Part shown: one piece after another, positions 26,301 through 32,113 of the stretch | How the letters are laid out: each line of letters begins with the position of its first letter | How positions within the stretch are numbered: position 1 is the first letter of the stretch | Assembly (NCBI RefSeq): GCF_007595705.1 | Contig: NZ_NISY01000004.1 | Coordinates: 310,001 to 374,000, forward strand | Origin: Streptomyces sp. SAJ15 | Lineage (GTDB): Bacteria; Actinomycetota; Actinomycetes; Streptomycetales; Streptomycetaceae | Length of the DNA: 64,000 nucleotides | Direction: 5' to 3' | Translations under genes and position numbers: made by a program | The notes under the pieces: generated by a model | Database searches by the model: none | Seen by the model: only the letters and a program-made list of their open reading frames with translations | Told to the model about the DNA's origin: nothing

Positions 26301-26479
26301 GCCCCGCCGTCGCTGGTCCGCTCCGGCGCGGCGGCGCCGGAGGGGCCGGGCGTCCCGGGCGGCGTCGGCGCGGCGGTCGCACTGGGCGCACCGCCCAGCA
26401 GCCCGCCTATCACGGCCGCGGCGACCGCGGTCGCCCCCGCCGACTTCGGCCTGTGCGACCGCATCCCCCGGAACTGCAC
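23357..26479 (-). CDS. Secreted beta-N-acetylglucosaminidase, GH84 (hyaluronidase/O-GlcNAcase family)
   Basis: A 1040-residue secreted protein with an N-terminal signal peptide (MRSHRPKS plus an Ala/Gly core to about 40). The GH84 domains follow: an N-terminal GH20b-like part (50-195), the barrel (about 200-480) with GTTEGFYGTPWT, FQLQFQDVSYSEWHC, SLMPTEYFQ and VAWTGVGVVP, then a helical part. A Gly-rich linker and a C-terminal F5/8 type C (discoidin) carbohydrate-binding module (about 905-1040) complete it. It cleaves terminal beta-GlcNAc from glycans. The usual catalytic Asp-Asp pair appears as Gln-Asp. The start is GTG at 26479 with GAGGAG; ATG at 26464 lacks spacing. Its GlcNAc product would suit the kinase at 17342. 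Confidence 0.9.
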   Translation of the reverse strand: MQFRGMRSHRPKSAGATAVAAAVIGGLLGGAPSATAAPTPPGTPGPSGAAAPERTSDGGAPPVWPRPQSMRAQGTFVPVGDEVTLIADGSSDPYALDALRLLLHEAGARDVVELTEDPATAGGRPGMVAPPRGLVVRVQGRDAEAALRALRAPARGDLPAGGYQLATGTVAGVPTIALSGADPDGLFHAVQTLRQLLVRDGSTATGSYGFSAVTIRDWPAATVRGTTEGFYGTPWTREQRLAQLDFMGRTKQNRYLYAPGDDPYRQARWRDPYPAEKREEFRALADRARRNHVTLAWAVTPGQNFCFSSEGDLKALNRKIDAMWALGVRAFQLQFQDVSYSEWHCGRDRSVFGSGPEAAAMAQAKTANAVAEHLARRHPGAATLSLMPTEYFQDGATDFRSALADALDDGVEVAWTGVGVVPRTITGGELSDARAAFGHRLMTMDNYPVNDYAKDRVFLGPYTGRDPAVASGSSGLLANAMQQATASRIPLFTAADFAWNPRGYDPRASWLAAIDDLAGPDREDRAALRALAGNDASSVLGGEESAYLRPRIDAFFAALDASGAGGTAPGGAARTAGASDPTLDRAAERLRSAFRTMRDAPARLDAKLGAEVRPWLDQLGRYGDAGIRAVDMLTAQARGDGATAWAERLEIQRLREEIADSPATVGKGVLAPFLKRATDRADAWTGLDETAEKPARADKDQRAAADGDPATSLTSTSPVTLRFGRARPLTAVTALTGRGPEEHGAIEAHVPGEGWRRLGAVSGSGWTQASGKGVRADAVRLVWSGAGGAEPPAVHEVTPWFGDTPAAELELSQSVADVEIGGAPVVVEARLSARRPGDVRGDLTVRPPRGVTVTAPKQVTAERGGVTTARIAVSVPAGTRSGTFSVPVRFGSETSMLTVRAVPRTGGPDLAAAASGARADSSGDETSDFPAAAAVDGDPGTRWSSPAEDGAWLQVELARPARVGRLELRWQDAYATRYRIQVSADGRSWRTAATVNDGRGGTETVRLDAPDARFIRIQGVARATEFGYSLWSVRAFAVAE

Positions 26480-26881
26480 GGTGCTCTCCTCGTTCCTGGT
26501 CGTGGTGGCTGGCGTGATGGCTCTGTCTGTGGCGTCGTGTGTGTCGTCTGCGGTGTCCCGCGCCGTGTGCGGCGCTCGGCGCTGAGCCCACCACCCCCCT
26601 GGCGAGGTGTCAACGGGAGTGACCGAAGTGCCGGTATTGCGGTGACGGGTGGCTGCGGGGCCCCGGTCGCACGGCTGTTCAGCGCGGTGCGCGGCGCCGT
26701 AAGACCGCCGCGTCGCCGGGTCGACCTCCGCATGCTCTCCTCCGTGGGAGCCTCCCGGCCGACGATTCGCCTGTAGTCAGGGAGTGTGACCTGACGCACG
26801 TTCCCCGAGCGTGGACGTCTGCGATCGCCCGCAGTGGGTAGGGCTGTCGTATCCCCATTTCCGAGACTCACGGAGGCCCGT
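26480..26881. other. 402-bp divergent promoter region of GH84 and the small repeat protein
   Basis: It holds the start regions of both genes, the inverted repeat at 26776-26795 and the GGAGG ribosome site at 26872. No further ORF with coding character was seen. Confidence 0.55.
26776..26795. promoter_or_regulatory. Inverted repeat upstream of the malQ pair
   Basis: GTCAGG-GAGTGTGA-CCTGAC is a perfect 6-8-6 repeat about 90 bp before the start of the 108-residue protein. The position fits an operator for the malQ transcription unit. Confidence 0.45.
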
Positions 26882-27208
26882 GTGGCCACGTCCTCCCGCC
26901 TTCTGCTCTCCGCCTTCTTCAAACCCGCCTCCGCCGCCTCCCTGACCGAGCCGGCCGCGCCGGCGGACTCCGTGGACTCCGCGCCGGACCGGGAGCCCGA
27001 CCCGCTCGCCGGGGTCTCCGGCCCCGACTCCATGACCGGCGCCTCGGCCTCCGGCGGCGGCGTCGAAGCCCCGCTCACCAGCGAACCGCCGCTGCCCGCC
27101 CTCGCGCCCCTGACCAGCGAACCGCCGCTGGCCGCGGAGCCGCCGCTGACCAGCGAGCCGACCGCCGCCGGGCTCGGTGGGGCGGCCATGGAACCGATCG
27201 AGTTCTGA
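26882..27208 (+). CDS. Small acidic Pro-rich protein with LTSEP repeats, unknown function
   Basis: A 108-residue protein of unknown function. After a short N-terminal segment (ATSSRLLLSAFFKPASAA) it is an acidic, Ser/Pro/Ala-rich chain with three copies of LTSEP (PLTSEPPL, PLTSEPPL, PLTSEPT). It ends in GGAAMEPIEF. It looks intrinsically disordered. The start is GTG at 26882 with GGAGG five bases upstream, a strong initiation site that favours translation. It ends 16 bp before malQ, so the two are probably co-expressed; a role linked to glycogen or maltodextrin metabolism is possible but unproven. Confidence 0.65.
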   Translation: MATSSRLLLSAFFKPASAASLTEPAAPADSVDSAPDREPDPLAGVSGPDSMTGASASGGGVEAPLTSEPPLPALAPLTSEPPLAAEPPLTSEPTAAGLGGAAMEPIEF

Positions 27209-27224
27209 GCGGCGGGGAGTCCCC

Positions 27225-30101
27225 ATGGACCGAGCGCGACTCGCCGAGCTGCATGGTGTGACCACCTCCTACGAGCCCGAGCCGGGCCGTACCGTCCGCG
27301 TGCCCGACGAGACCGTCGTGGCCGTGCTCGCCGCCCTCGGGGTCGACGCCTCGACGCCCCGCGCGGTGCGCGCCGCGCTGGAACGGCGCGCGCTGGCCGA
27401 CCGCGAGCGCCTGTTGCCTCCGTGCGTCGTCCTCGGCCCGGGAAGCGGCCCCCGGCTCGCCCTGCCCCCGGGCACGGTGCTGCGTGTGGAGACCGAGGCC
27501 GGGGAGGCGCGGGAGTGGCTCCCGGAGACGAACGACCCCTGGGCGGGATCGGGCGCCTCGTGGGCCGCCGGCGACGGCACGGGGGGCACGGACGGAGCGG
27601 GCACGGGCCCCGCGGGGCACCGCGCGGCGACCACGGGCGGCGGAGCGGGCCACGGCTCCGGGGCAGGGAGCCGTCAGGGCGGCCGCGCGGGCGGAGCGCG
27701 CACGGGCGCCCCGGCGCGGCGCCAGGCCGGAGGTGGAGGCGTTGCCGGCACGGGCCGCGGGGCCGGGACGCGCGGCGCGCGGCGGGCGCGCGGCGACGGG
27801 CCGGGCGCCCCACCGCCGCCCCGCGCGGGGAGCGCGGAACGCCCCGCGGCCGCCCGCGCGGCCGGCGGGGACGGCCCGGAGCGGGCGCTGCTGCCACCGG
27901 GCAGCCATACGCTCCACGCGCACACCCCCGACGGGCGCTCCGCTGTCGCCACCCTGCTGGTGGCCCCCGAGGGCATGCCCGCCCCGCCCGGCCGCACCCA
28001 CGGCTTCCTCGTCCAGCTCTACTCCCTGCTGTCCGCCCGCTCCTGGGGCATGGGCGACCTCGGCGACCTGGCAGACCTCGCCTCCTGGTCGGGGCGGACG
28101 CTCGGCACCGACTTCGTCCAGATCAACCCGCTGCACGCCGCCGTGCCGGGCGCGCCGACCGACCCGTCCCCCTACCGCCCCTCCTCGCGCCGCTTCCCGG
28201 ACCCGGTCTACCTGCGCGTGGAGGACGTACCCGAGTACGCGCGGCTGAGCGGTTCGGCCCGGACGCGAGCCGCGGCCCTGCTGGAGGCGGCCGCGGCGCT
28301 GCGCGCGTCCGTACTCGACCAGGACGAGCTGATCGACCGGGATGCGGTGTGGGCGCTCAAGAGCGAGGCGCTGCGTCTGGTCCGGGCCGCCCCGATGAGC
28401 CCCGGCCGGCGCGCCGCCTACTGCGACTTCCTGGCCGAGCGGGGCCAGGCCCTGGACGACCACGCCACCTGGTGCGCGCTGGCCGAGGCGCACGGCCCGG
28501 ACTGGCGCTCCTGGCCGCGCGCGCTGCGCGACCCGCGCTCCGTCGCCACCGCCCGGGCCCGCGGGGAACTCCTCGACCGCATCGACTTCCACTGCTGGCT
28601 GGCCTGGCTGACGGACACCCAGCTCGCGGCCGCCCAACGGGCCGCGCTCGACGCGGGCATGTCCATCGGCCTCGTCCACGACCTGGCCGTGGGCGTCCAC
28701 CCCTCCGGCGCCGACACCTGGGCGCAGCGGGACGTCTTCGCCGCGGGCATGTCCATCGGCGCCCCGCCGGACGCGTTCAACGCCCGCGGCCAGGACTGGG
28801 GCCTGCCTCCGTGGCGCCCGGACGTGCTGGCCGCCACCGGCTACACGCCCTACCGCGAGCTGCTGCGCGGGCTCCTGCGGCACGCGGGCGCGCTCCGCAT
28901 CGACCATGTGATGGGCCTCTTCCGGCTCTGGTGGGTCCCGGAGGGCCGCGACCCCACCCAGGGCACATATGTCCGCTACGACGCGGAGGCGATGCTCGCC
29001 GTGCTGGCCCTGGAGGCCCGGCGGGCGGGGGCCGTGGTCATCGGGGAGGACCTGGGCACGGTCGAACCGGGTGTCCGGGAGACCCTGGCCGAGCGGGGCG
29101 TGCTGGGCACGTCCGTGCTCTGGTTCGAGCGCGACTACGCGCGGGCCTGGCCCGCGCCCGGGACCACCGCGGCGCCCGTGGAGCCCCCGACCGTGGAGCC
29201 CCCGACCGCGGGGCCGTCGGGCGCCGCGACCGATCCGGCCGTGCCGGAGGTCGAGCCGGTGGCGCTGGGGGCGGGGCCGGTGGGCTCGGACCTCGCGGTG
29301 CCCGATCCGGCGGTCGCGCCGGCGGTGCCCGAACCCCCGACGTCGGGGCCGGTGGAGGCGGATCCCATGGCCGCCGTCGCCGGCGCCCCTGCCGGTCCCG
29401 GGGCCGCCATGGCCGCCGGGACCGGGGGCGCGGATGCCGCCCATACCGCCGTGGCCGCCGCCGTGGCCGCTGTCGGGGTGGACGTCGGGGCGGCTGGCGG
29501 GGCCGACGCGGGGGCTGGGCGCGGCGTCGAGACCGGGGCGGTGTCGAGGTCCGTGCGGGACGCCCTGGCCGGGGCGGCCGGCGAGCCCGCCGCCCGGGCC
29601 GGCGGACGGGCCCGTCCGCTGCCGCCCGAGGCGTGGCGGGCGGGGTGCCTGGCGACGGCCACGACGCACGATCTGCCCAGTACGGCGGCGCGACTGACCG
29701 GCGTCCATGTCGAGCTGCGACACCGGCTGGGGCTGCTCACCCGGCCGCTGGCGCGGGAGCGTGCCGAGGACGCGATCGAGGTCGCGGAGTGGCTGGCGCT
29801 GCTCGGACGGCTGGGGCTGCTGCCCGAGGGGCCCGAGCACGAGGAGGCGGCGGTCAGGGCCGTGCACCGCTTCCTCGTCCGGACGCCCGCGCGGATGGTC
29901 GGGGTGTGGCTCCCGGACGCGGTCGGCGACCGCCGGCCCCAGAACCTCCCCGGCACCTGGGGCGACCGGTACCCCAACTGGAGGCTGCCGATCGCCGACC
30001 ACCGGGGGCGCCCGGTCTCCCTGGAGCGGCTGGTCGCGTCCCCCCGGCTGCACGCGCTGATGCAGGAGGTACGGGCCGGCCTCGCCGCCGCCCCCGGCTG
30101 A
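27225..30101 (+). CDS. malQ: 4-alpha-glucanotransferase (amylomaltase) with two low-complexity insertions
   Basis: A 958-residue GH77 enzyme that disproportionates maltodextrins in the cytoplasm. Catalytic blocks are intact: ALRIDHVMGLFRLWW (nucleophile Asp), VVIGEDLGTV (acid/base Glu) and TTHDLPST (third Asp). LYSLLSARSWGMGDLGDL is also typical. The family is about 500-730 residues. The excess comes from two insertions, residues about 108-219 (Gly/Ala/Arg-rich) and about 643-797 (Pro/Ala/Val-rich), the second placed between GEDLG and TTHD inside the barrel. The remaining fold reads cleanly on both sides, with no stop or frameshift. The ATG at 27225 is preceded by GGGGAG. It lies 16 bp after the small repeat protein gene. 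Confidence 0.92.
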   Translation: MDRARLAELHGVTTSYEPEPGRTVRVPDETVVAVLAALGVDASTPRAVRAALERRALADRERLLPPCVVLGPGSGPRLALPPGTVLRVETEAGEAREWLPETNDPWAGSGASWAAGDGTGGTDGAGTGPAGHRAATTGGGAGHGSGAGSRQGGRAGGARTGAPARRQAGGGGVAGTGRGAGTRGARRARGDGPGAPPPPRAGSAERPAAARAAGGDGPERALLPPGSHTLHAHTPDGRSAVATLLVAPEGMPAPPGRTHGFLVQLYSLLSARSWGMGDLGDLADLASWSGRTLGTDFVQINPLHAAVPGAPTDPSPYRPSSRRFPDPVYLRVEDVPEYARLSGSARTRAAALLEAAAALRASVLDQDELIDRDAVWALKSEALRLVRAAPMSPGRRAAYCDFLAERGQALDDHATWCALAEAHGPDWRSWPRALRDPRSVATARARGELLDRIDFHCWLAWLTDTQLAAAQRAALDAGMSIGLVHDLAVGVHPSGADTWAQRDVFAAGMSIGAPPDAFNARGQDWGLPPWRPDVLAATGYTPYRELLRGLLRHAGALRIDHVMGLFRLWWVPEGRDPTQGTYVRYDAEAMLAVLALEARRAGAVVIGEDLGTVEPGVRETLAERGVLGTSVLWFERDYARAWPAPGTTAAPVEPPTVEPPTAGPSGAATDPAVPEVEPVALGAGPVGSDLAVPDPAVAPAVPEPPTSGPVEADPMAAVAGAPAGPGAAMAAGTGGADAAHTAVAAAVAAVGVDVGAAGGADAGAGRGVETGAVSRSVRDALAGAAGEPAARAGGRARPLPPEAWRAGCLATATTHDLPSTAARLTGVHVELRHRLGLLTRPLARERAEDAIEVAEWLALLGRLGLLPEGPEHEEAAVRAVHRFLVRTPARMVGVWLPDAVGDRRPQNLPGTWGDRYPNWRLPIADHRGRPVSLERLVASPRLHALMQEVRAGLAAAPG

Positions 30102-30148
30102 ACGCCGCCCGGAGCCGAGCGAGCCGGGGCGGAGTCGGTACGGAGGGT

Positions 30149-30200
30149 GGGGTCGGAGGCCGGGTGCGGAGGTTGGGGTCGGAGGTCGGGCGCGGAGGTC
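30149..30200. repeat. 26-bp tandem repeat, two copies
   Basis: Two adjacent 26-bp units beginning GGGGTCGGAGG in the 216-bp gap after malQ, differing at three positions. No coding function. Confidence 0.7.
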
Positions 30201-30317
30201 GGGACGGGGTGGAGCGCGGCCCCGCTCAGGGCCGGCGGAAGCCCGCTCGGGCCCCGTTTCGACCCGTACGGGTACCCCGGCCGCGCGGCGCGTTCGGGTG
30301 TTCGCTAGGTTGGGAGC

Positions 30318-30551
30318 GTGGTCAAGAAGAACGCCCTGCGCGCCGGCGCCGTGTCCGCCGGAACGACGCTGATGCTGCTGATGTCGTCCCCTGCGTTCGC
30401 GCTCACCCGCGACGACGGCGACGACCCGGGTCCGGGTATGAGCGCCGCCGAGACGATCGGTCTCTTCGTCGTGCTGCCGATCGTCTCCTTCCTGGTGATC
30501 GCCGGCCTGGTGATGCTGGGCGACAAGTCCCGCAAGCAGCCGCAGCAGTAG
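30318..30551 (+). CDS. Small membrane protein, conserved in Streptomyces
   Basis: A 77-residue protein with two hydrophobic stretches: an N-terminal signal-like helix (AGTTLMLLMSSPAFA) and a second membrane helix (TIGLFVVLPIVSFLVIAGLV) followed by a basic tail KSRKQPQQ. A short acidic loop, RDDGDDPGPG, lies between. The first helix may be a cleavable signal, leaving a single-span protein. The start is GTG at 30318 with GGGAG upstream. No function is recognised. A strong hairpin follows at 30666. Confidence 0.75.
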   Translation: MVKKNALRAGAVSAGTTLMLLMSSPAFALTRDDGDDPGPGMSAAETIGLFVVLPIVSFLVIAGLVMLGDKSRKQPQQ

Positions 30552-30665
30552 CGCACCGCCGCCGGTCCACGACCGGCGTCGAAGCCGACCCCGGAGCCCG
30601 GGATCGGCGATTCCGCGCCCGAGGTCGGAACGCCGACCGAAGGAATCGGACAAAAACATACAGAT

Positions 30666-30701
30666 AAGGCGCCCCTGGTCGTATCGGCCGGCGGGCGCCT
30701 T
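30666..30701 (+). terminator. Hairpin downstream of the small membrane protein
   Basis: AAGGCGCCC and GGGCGCCTT form a perfect 9-bp stem around an 18-nt loop, 115 bp after the stop codon. Confidence 0.65.
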
Positions 30702-30852
30702 GTCGTGTCTTCTCGCAGGTGTCCGCCCCGCTCGGGCCGATCGGCCCTGCCTCGAGTCGGCCTCCTCCGCGTCGAACTCGACTTCTCTCACGCCGGATTG
30801 ACCGTCCGTCCGCCCGCCGCTCCGGCTAGCCAGGGGACCCTTATTTTCGCTT

Positions 30853-30916
30853 TAACCTACGGTGTCGTAACCTACGGGACCGTTACCTACGGGACCGTTA
30901 CCTACGGGCTCGTAGG
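30853..30916. promoter_or_regulatory. Four 15-bp operator-like repeats before the acyl-ACP desaturase
   Basis: Four consecutive 15-bp units share ACCTACGG (starts 30853, 30868, 30883, 30898). Each holds a TACG-N4-CGTA-like dyad: TACGGTGTCGTA is perfect in the first, the middle two are imperfect (TACGGGACCGTT), and the last is CCTACG-GGCT-CGTAGG. The array ends 37 bp before the GTG start. It looks like a cooperative repressor site, probably for a TetR-type lipid regulator; the regulator is not in this window. Confidence 0.75.
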
Positions 30917-30952
30917 GAACGAGCCGCCCTCTCCCGTCCCCAGGAGCCTGCT

Positions 30953-31927
30953 GTGACCGTTGCCCCCTCCCTTCACTCCGGCCGAGCCGAGTGGAGCGAC
31001 AGCAAGCTGCTGTACGCGCTCGAAGAGGTCGTGGAGGAGGAGCTCAACCGCCACCTGAAGGTGGCCAAGGAGTGGATGCCCCACGAGTACGTGCCGTGGA
31101 GCGACGGCCGCAACTTCGACGGGGTCATGGGCGGCGAGGCATGGGCGCCCGAACAGTCCAAGGTCAGCGATATCGCCCGCACGGCGCTGGTGGTCAACCT
31201 GCTGACCGAGGACAACCTCCCCAGCTACCACCACGAGATCGCCACCCTCTTCGGCCGTGACGGCGCCTGGGGCACCTGGGTGCACCGCTGGACCGCCGAG
31301 GAGGGCCGGCACGGCATCGTGATGCGCGACTACCTGCTGACCAGCCGGGCCGTCGACCCGGTCGCGCTGGAGCGGTTCCGGATGCAGCACATGTCCGAGG
31401 GCTTCGAGTCGGACAACCGGCACAGCATGCTGCACTCCGTGGCGTACGTCGCCTTCCAGGAGCTGGCCACCCGGATCTCGCACCGCAACACCGGCCACCA
31501 CTCCGGCGACCCGGTCTGCGACCGGATGCTGTCCCGCATCGCCACCGACGAGAACCTGCACATGGTCTTCTACCGCAATCTGCTCGCCAAGGCGTTCCAG
31601 ATCGCGCCGGAGCAGACCATGGCCGCCGTCCGCGACGTGGTGGTGAACTTCCGCATGCCGGGCCACGGCATCCCCGGCTTCGAGCGCGCCGCCGCGCAGA
31701 TGGCCATCGGCGGGGTCTACAACCTGCGCATCCACCACGACGACGTGCTGCAGCCCGTGCTGCGCTTCCTCAAGGTGCTGGACCTGCCGGGGCTCGGCGC
31801 CGAGGGGCTGCAGGCGCAGGAGGAGCTGGGCCTGTTCATGGATGGCCTCAACGACCAGGCCACCCGGTTCGACGAGCGCCGTGCGGCCCTCCTGGCCCGC
31901 CGCGCCGCCCGCGCCGAACGGGGCTGA
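30953..31927 (+). CDS. Acyl-[acyl-carrier-protein] desaturase (soluble diiron)
   Basis: A 324-residue soluble desaturase of the stearoyl-ACP type (FA_desaturase_2), placing a double bond in ACP-bound fatty acids and so tuning membrane fluidity. The diiron ligands are visible in TEDNLPSYHHE, WTAEEGRHG (ExxH) and ATDENLHMVFYR (ExxH). VAKEWMPHEYVPWS at the N-terminus is typical of actinobacterial DesA proteins. The start is GTG at 30953, with CAGGAG seven bases upstream. It is a single-gene unit converging on pepN, under the 15-bp repeat array. Redox partner genes are not adjacent. Confidence 0.92.
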   Translation: MTVAPSLHSGRAEWSDSKLLYALEEVVEEELNRHLKVAKEWMPHEYVPWSDGRNFDGVMGGEAWAPEQSKVSDIARTALVVNLLTEDNLPSYHHEIATLFGRDGAWGTWVHRWTAEEGRHGIVMRDYLLTSRAVDPVALERFRMQHMSEGFESDNRHSMLHSVAYVAFQELATRISHRNTGHHSGDPVCDRMLSRIATDENLHMVFYRNLLAKAFQIAPEQTMAAVRDVVVNFRMPGHGIPGFERAAAQMAIGGVYNLRIHHDDVLQPVLRFLKVLDLPGLGAEGLQAQEELGLFMDGLNDQATRFDERRAALLARRAARAERG

Positions 31928-31966
31928 GCCCCCGGGGCCCACGGCCCCGCGGGACCCACGCCCCTC

Positions 31967-31991
31967 GGACCGGTCCGGTCGATGCCGGTCC
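31967..31991. terminator. Weak hairpin between converging desaturase and pepN genes
   Basis: GGACCGG and CCGGTCC pair around 11 nt within a GGTCC-rich repeat stretch 40 bp after the desaturase stop. Several alternative foldings exist. Confidence 0.35.
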
Positions 31992-32113
31992 GGTCCGGGG
32001 GCGTCCTGGCGGTCGTCCCAGGCCCGCCCCCGGCTCAGGCCGAGGCCCCCGCCGCGCGCTCACGCGGCCGAGGCCCGAGGCCCGAGCCGGAAGCCCTGGC
32101 TTCGGCGTCGGAC

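Larger units (their letters stand above)
30552..30952. other. 401-bp gap: terminator then desaturase control region
   Basis: It contains the hairpin at 30666-30701 and the AT-rich desaturase promoter with its four 15-bp repeats (30853-30916). A short open frame over the repeats has no coding support. Confidence 0.6.

Noticed and set aside
30705..30956. Short frame of 83 codons over the 15-bp repeats
   Set aside because: Repeated TYGTVTYG peptides arise simply from the DNA repeat; it overlaps the desaturase start and has no ribosome site.
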